Part shown: positions 34,858-43,299 of the stretch, one piece after another
How the letters are laid out: the number at the start of each line of letters is the position of its first letter
Numbering within the stretch: the stretch's first letter is position 1
DNA from: an uncultured Lachnospiraceae bacterium
GTDB taxonomy: Bacteria > Bacillota > Clostridia > Lachnospirales > Lachnospiraceae
Direction of reading: 5' to 3'
NCBI GenBank assembly: GCA_944376125.1
Contig: CALWBQ010000009.1
Location: 1 to 64,000, forward strand
DNA length: 64,000 bases
Program-made: the position numbers and the translations under genes
Notes under the pieces: generated by a model
Databases searched by the model: none
What the model saw: the letters and a program-made list of their open reading frames with translations, nothing else
Told to the model about the DNA's origin: nothing

Positions 34858-34977
34858 ACGAATTCCTCCTTTCGAGTTAGAAAAGACTAACTAATAGATT
34901 GATTATAAGGCAGCTGAGAGATCAGGCTGCCGAAATTTAGATCAATAAGAGACATACGGCCGGGGACGGAGCAGATT

Positions 34978-35622
34978 TTATCTTAACACCCGTCCTGTTT
35001 CGGCAGGCGGGGAGAAAATGGTGGAAAATCCAGCCATGTGGTATTGGTTCAGCATGCGGATATACCGTATGGCATCCTCCTTGGCCATGTTGTGACGGAT
35101 GACCTCAAACATTCCATTGAAATATGCGGTCGTGATGATATGGATAAATTCTTCTGTGATCAGCCCGGATTTGACACTCATGCATCCGATCACTTCCATG
35201 TATTTGTAGGTGTAATCCACCTCGATTTTGACCAGATCATCTACAAAGTTCTGAAACCGGGTGCCATAGGACGCATCTAGAAGAAGACGGAAGGCGTCAA
35301 AATGGTCATACAGAAAATCCAGAATTCTGCCCATCTCGCGGGAGGTGTAGGCACCCATCTGTTCCTTTTGGGTGTCGTCATCGAACTGGTGGAACGTTTC
35401 CTGAATCTCCAGAAACATCCGTTTCATTTCCTCCGCTGCCGGTTCTACGATAGACTGAAACAGCCCTTCTTTGTCCTGAAAACGGGTATAGATGGAGCTG
35501 GTGCTGGTTCCGGCTTCCTGGGCAATCGTTCGGAGCGAGGCGTCTTTGTAGCCTTTTTCTAAAAACTCTTTTTTGGCACAGGCCAGAACCTTTTCATATA
35601 CTCCTTCAATCTGTTTTGCCAT
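34978..35622 (-). CDS. TetR-family regulator
   Basis: 214-residue repressor starting MAKQIEGVYEKVLACAKKEF behind AAAGGAGG. The N-terminal HTH (YKDASLRTIAQEAGTSTSSI, then YTRFQDKEGLF) is typical TetR; the C-terminal helical part (about 60-214) is the ligand/dimer domain. It lies upstream of two ABC half-transporter genes in the same direction, with a long dyad operator before its own start, so autorepression with ligand-induced efflux is likely. Confidence 0.88.
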   Translation of the reverse strand: MAKQIEGVYEKVLACAKKEFLEKGYKDASLRTIAQEAGTSTSSIYTRFQDKEGLFQSIVEPAAEEMKRMFLEIQETFHQFDDDTQKEQMGAYTSREMGRILDFLYDHFDAFRLLLDASYGTRFQNFVDDLVKIEVDYTYKYMEVIGCMSVKSGLITEEFIHIITTAYFNGMFEVIRHNMAKEDAIRYIRMLNQYHMAGFSTIFSPPAETGRVLR

Positions 35623-35639
35623 CCGTGTCCTCCTTTGCA

Positions 35640-35677
35640 ATATTTAAAACAATGTTTCGAAACACTGTTTTAAATAT
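35640..35677. promoter_or_regulatory. 38-base dyad operator of the TetR gene
   Basis: Nearly perfect palindrome centred on TTTCGAAA (between 35658 and 35659): each side reads ATATTTAAAACA-TGTTTC with a single mismatched pair. It starts 17 bases upstream of the TetR start codon and covers the likely promoter. The size suggests two TetR dimers could bind. Confidence 0.75.
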
Positions 35678-35848
35678 AAAGGATGTTGGTTTGTCTGTCA
35701 AGAAAAAATTACAAATTAGTAAGAATTTGCAAGTAAACCTTCAGATTTTTTTAATACATAAACTGGAAAAATATGTTACACTAAGATCATAAACAAGAGG
35801 CCCCGCCGGATGGCCCGGCGGGAGGTTATAAGATTCGAGGTGAGGCAT

Positions 35849-35986
35849 ATGATGGATCAGATCAGGAAAGGATATTTGACAATTGTTTATTCCATAGGCG
35901 GATATCGGCTGCATGAGTGGAGCCTGGAACGGCGGCTGAGAAAAGAAGTTCACCGTATGCTCCAGGAAGCTGCCAAACCAGCCTGA
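35849..35986 (+). CDS. 45-residue basic protein
   Basis: Short frame MMDQIRKGYLTIVYSIGGYR followed by a basic amphipathic tail (LHEWSLERRLRKEVHRMLQE). A fair GAGGTGAGG ribosome site precedes ATG, a GC-rich hairpin (CCCGCCGG/CCGGCGGG, 35803-35823) lies upstream and a strong terminator follows, so it is probably a real separate gene. I do not recognise a family; no signal peptide or full membrane helix is obvious. Confidence 0.5.
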   Translation: MMDQIRKGYLTIVYSIGGYRLHEWSLERRLRKEVHRMLQEAAKPA

Positions 35987-36045
35987 AGCCGATTGGGAGA
36001 AGCACATTTTTGAATGATTTTCTAATTCTGACAGAATACGCAATA

Positions 36046-36088
36046 TACAGCATTTAACTGCACAAGCTCAGTTAGATGCTGTATTTTT
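36046..36088 (+). terminator. Terminator after the 45-residue gene
   Basis: 15-bp stem TACAGCATTTAACTG/CAGTTAGATGCTGTA with one G-T pair, followed by TTTTTT. Confidence 0.85.
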
Positions 36089-36101
36089 TGTTTTCCGGGG
36101 A

Positions 36102-36130
36102 TTGCCTGATCCTGCTGGATCGAATATAAT
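36102..36130 (+). promoter_or_regulatory. Promoter of the oxidoreductase operon
   Basis: TTGCCT (36102-36107), 17 bases, TATAAT (36125-36130), 80 bases before the first Gfo/Idh gene. Confidence 0.6.
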
Positions 36131-36209
36131 GATGCCAAGGGCTGAAAGGCCGTGCCCTTCATATAGATGCGGATGGGCGTGATATTGAGAGCAGAAAGGA
36201 TGGAGCACC

Positions 36210-37190
36210 ATGAAATGGGGAATTTTAGCGACAGGAACGATCGCGAGAAAGTTTGCTGATACAGTTAGAGCTATGGAATCAGAGGGAGAATTTTTGGAGG
36301 CGGCGGCTTCCAGGCGGTTGGAATCTGCTCAGAATTTTGCAAAAGAGTTCGGAGCAAAAAAGGCTTACGGTTCTTACAATGAGCTGCTGCAGGATCCGGA
36401 GGTAGAAGCGGTCTATATCGCTACGCCTAACAATTTTCACTATGAGAATGCCAAGGCATGTCTGGAGGCCGGCAAGCACGTGCTGTGCGAAAAGCCATTC
36501 ACTACCAGCGCCGGGCAGGCGGAAGCTCTCTATGCCCTGGCTGAGCAGAAAGGCTTGTTTATCATGGAGGCATTTTGGGTTCGCTTCCTCCCGGTTCTTC
36601 TGAAGATGCAGGAGGTAATCGCGGGCGGGGAGATTGGGCAGGTAGTTCATGCCAGAAGTGATTACGGATTTATTGCAAAAGGCGCCAGAAAGGACAGAAA
36701 ATTTGATTCTGGTCTGGGCGGAGGTGCCCTTTTAGACATTGGCATCTATAATCTGGGCTTTATGCATATGGTGATGGGGGAGGCTCCTGTCAATTTTTCT
36801 TCTAGGGTCCATATCAATGAATACGGGACAGATGATTTCAGCAACATTCTCCTGGAATATCCTGGACAGAGAACGGCAGACGTTACAACAGCTATCGGCA
36901 TGGATATTCCCAGGGAGGCCGCTGTATTTGGAACAAAGGGAGCGATTACGCTGCCCGACTTTATGAGGGCGGAAAAGATGACGGTGAGGCTGTATGACGG
37001 AGGTTCCTATGATGTGGAGATCCCCTTTGAGATCAGCGGATTTGAGTACCAGATTCGGGAGGCCAGCCGCTGTGTGGCTGAGAAGCTGAGCACCAGCAGG
37101 ATTCTGAAAGCCGAGGACTCTCTGACGGTTCTGAAACTTATGGATGATATCAGAGAATCCTGGGGGATGAAGTTTGCATTTGAGGAATAG
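36210..37190 (+). CDS. Gfo/Idh/MocA-family oxidoreductase (1)
   Basis: 326-residue NAD(P)-dependent dehydrogenase. The N-terminal Rossmann motif is ILATGTIARKFADTV; YIATPNNFHYENAKACLEAG and the conserved CEKPFT (with the catalytic Lys) follow, then GGGALLDIGIYNLGF with the His-equivalent region of the C-terminal domain. It probably oxidises or isomerises a sugar, inositol or dihydrodiol; relatives include trans-1,2-dihydrobenzene-1,2-diol dehydrogenase-like proteins. A second paralogue begins 12 bases downstream. Confidence 0.85.
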   Translation: MKWGILATGTIARKFADTVRAMESEGEFLEAAASRRLESAQNFAKEFGAKKAYGSYNELLQDPEVEAVYIATPNNFHYENAKACLEAGKHVLCEKPFTTSAGQAEALYALAEQKGLFIMEAFWVRFLPVLLKMQEVIAGGEIGQVVHARSDYGFIAKGARKDRKFDSGLGGGALLDIGIYNLGFMHMVMGEAPVNFSSRVHINEYGTDDFSNILLEYPGQRTADVTTAIGMDIPREAAVFGTKGAITLPDFMRAEKMTVRLYDGGSYDVEIPFEISGFEYQIREASRCVAEKLSTSRILKAEDSLTVLKLMDDIRESWGMKFAFEE

Positions 37191-37202
37191 AAAGGTATTT
37201 TT

Positions 37203-38192
37203 ATGAACATTGGCATCGTGGGAACAGGGATGATCATTCAGAATGCCGGGAAGGCCATCAAGGCCCAGCCAGGACTGTCCATCGCGGCGATTGTAAGCAG
37301 GCCCCACAGCAAAGAGAGGGCCAGAGCGCTGGCAGAGCAGTTCGAAATTCCCAAAATCTATACGGACTATAAGGCGTTTTTAGAGGACCCGCAGGTGGAG
37401 GCGGTCTACATCGGAATTATTAACAGTGAACACTACTCATATGCCAAACGAGCTATTCTGTCAGGAAAACACGTGATAGCAGAAAAACCCTTTACTGCGA
37501 GGCTGGAAGAGGCGAGAGAGCTGGCTGGACTGGCTCAGGACCATCAGGTGCTGCTGCTGGAGGCGATCCATTTCCGCTATCACCCGTGGCTGAAGGCTGC
37601 AGAAGAAGGGCTGGGAGAGATCGGCCGGATCAGGCTGGTGGAATGCAGCTACTCTAAGATCTCCAGCCGGTATCAGGAATATAAAAAAGGAAATGTGCTC
37701 CCGGTGTTTGATCCGGCTCTGGGGGGAGGTGCCTTGTACGATATCGGCGTCTACTGCGTCCACTTTGCAGACGCGGTTTTGGGTGAACGGTACGGCATCC
37801 CGAAAGTGCAGTATGAGGCAAACCGGGGCTTTAACGGAGTGGACACTTCTGGTGTTCTTCTTTTAAAATATCCGGACACCCTGGCGGTCTGCACCTGCGG
37901 AAAAGATTCTGACGGCGTATGCCAGGCATCCGTCCAGGGAGAGGAGGGAAACCTGGTTGTAGATGGGTTCCCCCGCCCCAGAAAGGTTATTCTGCGCCGG
38001 CACGGGGAGGCGGAGACAGTTCTGTGGGAAAATGACAGGAGGGATGAGAACCCATTGGAAAAGGAATTTGAGGCTTTTGCGTCCCTGTTGGCGGAGAACA
38101 ACAGAAAGCAGGCAGAGATACAGATGGAAAAAAGCCTCAGAGTCATGGCGGTGCTGGATGCCGCTTATTATGGAAATACAGGCAGTATGTAA
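37203..38192 (+). CDS. Gfo/Idh/MocA-family oxidoreductase (2)
   Basis: 329-residue paralogue of the preceding enzyme. Rossmann motif IGIVGTGMIIQNAGKAIK, then YIGIINSEHYSYAKRAILSG, AEKPFTA with the catalytic Lys, and GGGALYDIGVYCVHF. Similarity to its neighbour is moderate, so the pair is an old duplication, possibly acting on related sugars or as an oxidation-reduction couple. It is followed by the TPR/DUF4037 pair, whose relation to sugar metabolism is unclear. Confidence 0.85.
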   Translation: MNIGIVGTGMIIQNAGKAIKAQPGLSIAAIVSRPHSKERARALAEQFEIPKIYTDYKAFLEDPQVEAVYIGIINSEHYSYAKRAILSGKHVIAEKPFTARLEEARELAGLAQDHQVLLLEAIHFRYHPWLKAAEEGLGEIGRIRLVECSYSKISSRYQEYKKGNVLPVFDPALGGGALYDIGVYCVHFADAVLGERYGIPKVQYEANRGFNGVDTSGVLLLKYPDTLAVCTCGKDSDGVCQASVQGEEGNLVVDGFPRPRKVILRRHGEAETVLWENDRRDENPLEKEFEAFASLLAENNRKQAEIQMEKSLRVMAVLDAAYYGNTGSM

Positions 38193-38210
38193 GACAAGGA
38201 GACGAGACAC

Positions 38211-39092
38211 ATGATACTGGAGAGAGAAGACTGGGAAGAGCAGCGCTGCTGCCTTACGCGGCCGGAGCCGTCTTATCACGAAGATGAGGGGGTAGTGAGG
38301 ATCCCGGCCCGTAAGATAGTGGAGGAGCTGGACGAGATTTTAAGTTCCAATGATACTGCAAAGGCAGATGAGCATTTGAAATTCTGGCTGGAAAAGGCCA
38401 AGGCCGGAAAGGACCGATCCGGAGAGCTGACTGTGCTGAATGAGCAAATGGGATTTTACCGAAGCATCGGCGATATGGAACAGGGGATGAAGGCCGTTCG
38501 GGACGGGCTGGCTCTTATGGAAGAGATGGATTTGAAGGACAGCGTGACTGCCGGGACTACCTGGATCAATGCAGCGACTACCATGAAGGCGTTCGGCGAG
38601 GCGGCTCAGGCAATCCCTCTCTACGAGAAGGCATGGAGGGCGTACAGCGGCCGCCTGGATCCGTCGGATTATCGGTTTGCCGGTCTGTCCAACAATATGG
38701 CGCTGGCTTATGTGGATGTGGGGGACTGCCTTCACGCCAGCAGATATTATGAGAAAGCCCTCTCGATTATCAAAAAATTGCCGGAAGGAAAGCTGGAGCA
38801 GGCAGTAACCTACGTAAATATGGCCTGCATGTACGATGTCTGGGGCCGGATGGCCGGGTTAGAAGGGGAGGAGAAGGCTCCTGAGAATTGGGACGACAGG
38901 CAGTGGAGCTGCCTGGAGATGGCAATGTCCTGCCTGGATGATCCTGACATTCCCAGAGACGGCTATTATGCGTTTACCTGTATGAAATGTGCCGCTGCCT
39001 TTGGCTACTTTGGCCAGTTCCGGAGAAAGAGAGAGCTGGAAGACCGGGCGGAAGAAATTTACCAGAAAAACCGGGAGAATCAGCAGCTATGA
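38211..39092 (+). CDS. Tetratricopeptide-repeat protein
   Basis: 293-residue helical protein with TPR-like units from about residue 45 (LKFWLEKAKAGKDRSGELTV; AAQAIPLYEKAWRAY; ASRYYEKALSIIKKL; LEQAVTYVNMACMYDVWGR). No signal peptide or membrane helix, so it is cytosolic. It overlaps the following DUF4037 gene by ATGA, pointing to a two-protein complex in which this is the scaffold. Function not known. Confidence 0.75.
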   Translation: MILEREDWEEQRCCLTRPEPSYHEDEGVVRIPARKIVEELDEILSSNDTAKADEHLKFWLEKAKAGKDRSGELTVLNEQMGFYRSIGDMEQGMKAVRDGLALMEEMDLKDSVTAGTTWINAATTMKAFGEAAQAIPLYEKAWRAYSGRLDPSDYRFAGLSNNMALAYVDVGDCLHASRYYEKALSIIKKLPEGKLEQAVTYVNMACMYDVWGRMAGLEGEEKAPENWDDRQWSCLEMAMSCLDDPDIPRDGYYAFTCMKCAAAFGYFGQFRRKRELEDRAEEIYQKNRENQQL

Positions 39093-40045
39093 AAGAAATA
39101 AATGGACTGGAATTGTCCAGGGCCTACTATGAAACTTGGGGTGCGCCGATGCTCCATGAACAATTTCCGGAGTACGAGGGGCGGATCGCTGTCGGGCTGG
39201 CGGGCCAGGGGTCGGAATGTTTTGGCTATGACGATGCAGCCTCCAGGGATCACGATTTCGAAGCCGGCTTCTGCCTATGGCTGACGGAGGAGGACGAGGA
39301 AACCATCGGTTTCCGGCTGTTTCGGGCTTACCGGAAGCTGCCGGAAGAATTTATGGGGGTCAGAAAGCAGGCCCAGAGTTTTTACGGCGGGAACCGCCGG
39401 GGAGTCATGGAGATTGGTGAATTTTACAGCCGTTTTACCGGATGCCCCGGAGTGCCTGAGGATTGGCGCCAGTGGATGGCGATCCCGGAGTATGCTCTGG
39501 CGGAGGCGGTCAATGGCCAGGTGTTCCGGGATGATCTGGGGGTTTTTACGGCTGTTCGCAGGGAACTGGAAAAGGGATATCCGGAAGATGTGAGGCTGAA
39601 GAAAATGGCCGCCAGGGCTGCTCTCATGGCTCAATCGGGCCAGTACAATTACAGCCGATGCACCGCTCACGGGGAGCGCGGGGCAGCGGGGATGGCACTG
39701 GCTGAGTTTGTGAAAAATGCAGCCTCTATGATATATCTGCTGAACCGCAGGTATATGCCTTATTACAAATGGATGTTTCGCGGGATGAGGGATCTTCCCC
39801 TGCTGGGGAATCTTTCAAGCGATCTGGAGGGCCTGATATCTTATCAGCAGCCTGTGCCGGAAAAAGAAGAGCGGGATTTGCTGATTCAACAGAAGATTGA
39901 GGCTGTCAGCTCCGCAGTGATCGGGGAGCTGAGAAGGCAGGGACTTACCGGCGGCACATGGGATTATCTGGAACCCCATGCTCTGGAAATTACAGAACAC
40001 ATCCAAAATGGAGAGATCCGGAATCTCCATCTCATGGAGGGATGA
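39089..40045 (+). CDS. DUF4037 protein, nucleotidyltransferase-like
   Basis: 318-residue DUF4037 protein. Near the N-terminus GLAGQGSECFGYDDAASRDH followed by DFE resembles the G-S...D-x-D pattern of nucleotidyltransferase-fold enzymes (about residues 35-57). The rest is helical with many Trp/Arg and no other motif that I know. It is translated with the TPR protein. Whether it transfers nucleotides is unproven. Start: ATG at 39089, overlapping the TPR stop; ribosome recognition would depend on coupling. Confidence 0.75.
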   Translation: MKEINGLELSRAYYETWGAPMLHEQFPEYEGRIAVGLAGQGSECFGYDDAASRDHDFEAGFCLWLTEEDEETIGFRLFRAYRKLPEEFMGVRKQAQSFYGGNRRGVMEIGEFYSRFTGCPGVPEDWRQWMAIPEYALAEAVNGQVFRDDLGVFTAVRRELEKGYPEDVRLKKMAARAALMAQSGQYNYSRCTAHGERGAAGMALAEFVKNAASMIYLLNRRYMPYYKWMFRGMRDLPLLGNLSSDLEGLISYQQPVPEKEERDLLIQQKIEAVSSAVIGELRRQGLTGGTWDYLEPHALEITEHIQNGEIRNLHLMEG

Positions 40046-40074
40046 GACAAAAATACCTTCTAAATCCAGGGGGG

Positions 40075-40147
40075 ATATGGTATAATAACCGCAAAGCGGT
40101 GATTATACCTGCGCATACCGGTTTCTGCGTCCACCGCAGAAATCCGG
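40075..40147 (+). repeat. 73-base structured dispersed repeat, copy 1
   Basis: Shares 68 of 73 bases, without gaps, with 63891-63963. It contains hairpin 1, GGTATAATAACCGC/GCGGTGATTATACC with loop AAA (one A-G mismatch), and hairpin 2, GGTTTCTGCG/CGCAGAAATCC (bulged T). It lies upstream of paaK. No transposase or terminal duplication is visible; it could be a MITE/REP-like element or a small structured RNA. Confidence 0.75.
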
Positions 40148-40229
40148 CGCAGCTTCAAATCTGGTTTTGCCAGTGTGAACCCAAAGGGGCGGGAAACAAA
40201 AAAGCAAAGGAGAAAGGACGTAGAAAACT

Positions 40230-41537
40230 ATGGAACACTATTATCAGCCTGAGATTGAATGTGCGTCTCGGGAGCAGATTCGGGCGTGGCAGGACGAACG
40301 CCTGGTAAAAACTGTAAAACACGTTTACGACCATGTAGAGTATTACCGAAAAAAGATGGATGAAAAGGGAGTTAAGCCGGAAGATATTAAATCGGTGGAT
40401 GACCTTCATAAACTGCCGTTTTTGACCAAGGATGATCTGAGAGATGCGTATCCTTACGGACTCCTGGCAAAACCGCTGGCCGACTGTGTCCGTATCCAGT
40501 CTACCAGCGGAACGACAGGCCGCAGGGTGGTAGCATTTTACACCCAGCATGATATTGACTTGTGGGATGACTGCTGCGCCAGAGCGATAGCGGCTGCCGG
40601 AGGCACTAGGGAAGATGTGGTCCATGTTTGCTACGGCTACGGTCTGTTTACAGGGGGGCCGGGATTAAATGGGGGCTCTCACAAGATTGGATCTCTGACC
40701 CTGCCGATGTCTTCGGGAAATACAGACCGCCAAATTCAGTTTATGTGTGATCTTGGCTCTACAATCCTTTGCTGTACGCCTTCTTACGCTGCCTATCTGG
40801 CAGAGTCTATCTGTGAGAGAGGTCTGCGGGATAAGATCAAACTGAAAGCTGGAATTTTCGGCGCAGAGGCATGGACGGAGGAGATGCGCCATGATATTGA
40901 AGAAAAATTGGGGATCAAGGCTTATGATATCTATGGACTTACGGAAATCTCCGGTCCTGGAGTCTCTTTTGAGTGCAGTGAACAGACAGGAATGCACATT
41001 AATGAAGATCATTTTATCGCAGAAGTCATCAATCCTCAGACAGGCGAAGTCCTTCCGGATGGAGAGAAGGGAGAACTGGTATTTACCAGCATTACGAAGG
41101 AAGCATTCCCGCTGATTCGCTACCGCACGAGAGATATTTGTATCCTGAGCCATAAGAAGTGTTCCTGCGGCCGTACACATGTGAAGATGACCAAACCTCT
41201 TGGACGAAGTGATGATATGCTGATTGTGAAGGGCGTTAATGTATTCCCGTCTCAGATCGAGACTGTATTGCTGAATCAGGGATATCCGGCCAACTATCAG
41301 ATTATAGTTGACCGCGTTGACAATAGCGATACTCTGGAGGTTCAGGTGGAGATGACGCCGGAGATGTTCTCTGACAATGTTGGTATTGTTGGGGCTAGAG
41401 AAAAGGAGCTGGTGGACGCCCTGAAATCTATGCTGGGCATCTACGTAAGAGTGCGCCTGGTCAATCCAAAGACGATTGCCAGAAGCGAGGGAAAGGCGGT
41501 TCGTGTGGTAGACAAGCGCAACCTCTATAAGAGCTGA
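40230..41537 (+). CDS. paaK: Phenylacetate-CoA ligase family protein
   Basis: 435-residue adenylate-forming ligase. The ATP loop is QSTSGTTGRRVVAFYT (about 90-105), then YGLTEISGPGVSFEC and RYRTRDICIL; the C-terminal GRSDDMLIVKGVNVFPSQIE is the hinge region of PaaK proteins. It activates phenylacetate or another aryl acid to the CoA thioester. In anaerobic Clostridia it is paired with an ACT protein and is often linked to 2-keto acid oxidoreductases for aromatic amino acid fermentation; those genes are not seen here. Confidence 0.9.
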   Translation: MEHYYQPEIECASREQIRAWQDERLVKTVKHVYDHVEYYRKKMDEKGVKPEDIKSVDDLHKLPFLTKDDLRDAYPYGLLAKPLADCVRIQSTSGTTGRRVVAFYTQHDIDLWDDCCARAIAAAGGTREDVVHVCYGYGLFTGGPGLNGGSHKIGSLTLPMSSGNTDRQIQFMCDLGSTILCCTPSYAAYLAESICERGLRDKIKLKAGIFGAEAWTEEMRHDIEEKLGIKAYDIYGLTEISGPGVSFECSEQTGMHINEDHFIAEVINPQTGEVLPDGEKGELVFTSITKEAFPLIRYRTRDICILSHKKCSCGRTHVKMTKPLGRSDDMLIVKGVNVFPSQIETVLLNQGYPANYQIIVDRVDNSDTLEVQVEMTPEMFSDNVGIVGAREKELVDALKSMLGIYVRVRLVNPKTIARSEGKAVRVVDKRNLYKS

Positions 41538-41587
41538 CAGCGGTATAGATGAAAGATACGTGATACGACAAGAGAAGGAGGGGGATT

Positions 41588-42019
41588 ATGACAGTAAAAC
41601 AGATTTCAGTTTTTGTAGAAAATAAGGCCGGAAGACTGGCTGAGCTGACGGATTACTTAAATCAGCACGGAATCGATATGCGGGCGCTCTCCATAGCTGA
41701 GGCAGAGGATTTTGGTGTGGTGCGCATGATCGTGGACGATGCGTACAAAACATCCTGTGTTTTAAAAGAAGCCGGGTATGTAGTTTCCATTACGCCTGTG
41801 CTGGCGGTGGAGATTCCCGATGAACCTGGCAGTCTGTACAAGATTATGAAAATTTTGGGAGACGGCGGGGTCAATCTGGAGTACACTTACGCATTTCTGA
41901 CCAGGAAAAAGAACACGGCGTATATTATTCTGCGCGTGGAAAATAATGAAAGGGCAGTGGAGGTTCTCGGAAAGCAGGGGATCCACACGATCTGCCAGGA
42001 CGCCATAGCAGGTCTGTAG
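41588..42019 (+). CDS. Tandem ACT domain protein
   Basis: 143-residue protein made of two ACT domains: KQISVFVENKAGRLAELTDY (1-70) and VLAVEIPDEPGSLYKIMKIL (71-143). ACT domains bind amino acids. It stands 50 bases after paaK, a conserved pairing in Clostridia, and probably senses aromatic amino acids or regulates the ligase. GGAGG lies before ATG and a strong terminator follows. Confidence 0.9.
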   Translation: MTVKQISVFVENKAGRLAELTDYLNQHGIDMRALSIAEAEDFGVVRMIVDDAYKTSCVLKEAGYVVSITPVLAVEIPDEPGSLYKIMKILGDGGVNLEYTYAFLTRKKNTAYIILRVENNERAVEVLGKQGIHTICQDAIAGL

Positions 42020-42037
42020 TGATATCAGGGAACAAGT

Positions 42038-42069
42038 CAGGGCGGATGGGTTGCCATCCGTCCTGTTTT
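42038..42069 (+). terminator. Terminator of paaK-ACT
   Basis: 12-bp stem CAGGGCGGATGG/CCATCCGTCCTG (one G-T pair), loop GTTG, then TTTTA. Confidence 0.85.
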
Positions 42070-42094
42070 AATGTCTGCCAGTTTTTTGGCCGGG

Positions 42095-42706
42095 CTATTG
42101 AGAGACCATGTGCTTATCAAATTCGGGGTTGAAGTAGTAGAAGTTTTTGGAATCCAGCCGCGCCTTCACTTGCTCCAGAGCTTCTCCAAACCTCTGGTAA
42201 TGGACGATCTCGCGCTCCCTTAAAAAGCGGAGAGGCTCTTTGATCTGAGGGTCTTCGATGATCCGCAGCAGATTTTCATAGACGGTGCGGGCTTTTTGTT
42301 CCGCAGCAAGGTTTTCGTGGAGGTCGGTGACAGCATCCCCTTTTGACTGGAATTCGCAGGCATTGTAGGGAACACCGCCGGCAGCTTGAGGCCACAGGGC
42401 GGCTGTGTGGTCGATATAGTAGGCGTCAAACCCTGCAGTTTTTACCTGCTCCGGCGTCAGATTGCAGGTGAGCTGATAGACCATGGCGCATATAATTTCC
42501 AGATGCCCCAATTCTTCTGTACCGATATCGGTTAGAAGCCCGCCTAGCTGTCTGCATGGCATGGTATATCTCTGGGAAAGATAGCGCATAGAAGCCGCTA
42601 ATTCTCCATCCGGACCGCCAAACTGGCTGATAATAAGCTGAGCGGTTTTGGGACAAGTTTTGGTAATATTGACAGGGTATTGAAGCCGTTTTTCATAGAG
42701 CCACAT
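42095..42706 (-). CDS. cotJC: Spore coat protein CotJC (manganese-catalase fold)
   Basis: 203-residue CotJC. It begins MWLYEKRLQYPVNITKTCPK, directly after the cotJB stop. Ferritin-like helices carry the di-metal ligands (GGPDGELAASMRYLSQRY; GTEELGHLEIICAMVYQL; NLAAEQKARTVYENLL). CotJC sits in the inner coat of spores. The alternative GTG at 42712 is too close to the ribosome site, so the ATG is chosen. Presence of cotJABC shows that the organism forms spores or descends from spore formers. Confidence 0.93.
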   Translation of the reverse strand: MWLYEKRLQYPVNITKTCPKTAQLIISQFGGPDGELAASMRYLSQRYTMPCRQLGGLLTDIGTEELGHLEIICAMVYQLTCNLTPEQVKTAGFDAYYIDHTAALWPQAAGGVPYNACEFQSKGDAVTDLHENLAAEQKARTVYENLLRIIEDPQIKEPLRFLREREIVHYQRFGEALEQVKARLDSKNFYYFNPEFDKHMVSQ

Positions 42707-42708
42707 GG

Positions 42709-43002
42709 TCACATCCCTCCTTCCCAGGGCAGAGGTCCGTCGATCCAGGGAAAGTGGCGTTCTCCCGGATAGGGCGTATTGGAAGCTGACTGGTTATTGG
42801 TATCCGGGCAGACGCAGTCAGGGCACAGAGGCTCAAATTGTTCTGCATACTGCTGCAGCAGTTCTCTCCGTTCTTTGGAGAATTTAGAAAACGCATTCAG
42901 AGCTGCGGCGTCCGTCGGGTGAGTGTCGAGATACAGAGTCAAATCATTGACGGCAAAACTGATTTCGCTGATTTTCTGCAGCATTTGGGAACGTTGGGTC
43001 AT
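42709..43002 (-). CDS. cotJB: Spore coat protein CotJB
   Basis: 97-residue CotJB. The core ISFAVNDLTLYLDTHPTDAA and FSKERRELLQQYAEQFEPLC match the family, which is needed to place CotJC. The C-terminal tail is Pro/Trp-rich (FPWIDGPLPWEGGM). Its start overlaps the cotJA stop (ATGA), and its stop lies two bases before the cotJC ATG, with its own last codons providing the GGAGG for cotJC. Confidence 0.92.
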   Translation of the reverse strand: MTQRSQMLQKISEISFAVNDLTLYLDTHPTDAAALNAFSKFSKERRELLQQYAEQFEPLCPDCVCPDTNNQSASNTPYPGERHFPWIDGPLPWEGGM

Positions 43003-43187
43003 TGACTGTCACCCCCTGCAAAAAAAGGTTTTGACAGAGAGGGGAATATTGTGCCTTGAGCCAAGGCTTTTTCAGGAGGGAAAGGCTCTTCCCATTCCTG
43101 TACGGGGATCGTGGCTATTCCAGGAAACAGGTACCCGCCGGGCTTGGCAGGTGAATAGTGAGTTTCGCTGCACCGGCAAAAGTCCAT
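42999..43187 (-). CDS. cotJA: Spore coat-associated protein CotJA
   Basis: 62-residue CotJA starting MDFCRCSETHYSPAKPGGYL behind AAAGGAG. The Pro-rich segment with IPVQEWEEPFPPEKALAQGT is typical. First gene of the coat operon. Expression should be under a mother-cell sigma factor (SigE in Bacillus); I could not confirm a SigE promoter by eye. Confidence 0.88.
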   Translation of the reverse strand: MDFCRCSETHYSPAKPGGYLFPGIATIPVQEWEEPFPPEKALAQGTIFPSLSKPFFAGGDSQ

Positions 43188-43299
43188 AAAAAACACTCCT
43201 TTCAGATCATATTCGACAAGAATCAATCTTATTATCTGCAAAGGAGTGGATTTTATCATATTAAAAAATGTCAGAAGTGAATGGAATTTCCGTTTCGTT

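Noticed and set aside
40081..40086. TATAAT inside the 73-base repeat as a promoter of paaK
   Set aside because: Neither copy has a -35-like box at the right distance, and the bases are part of a conserved hairpin stem, which explains them better.
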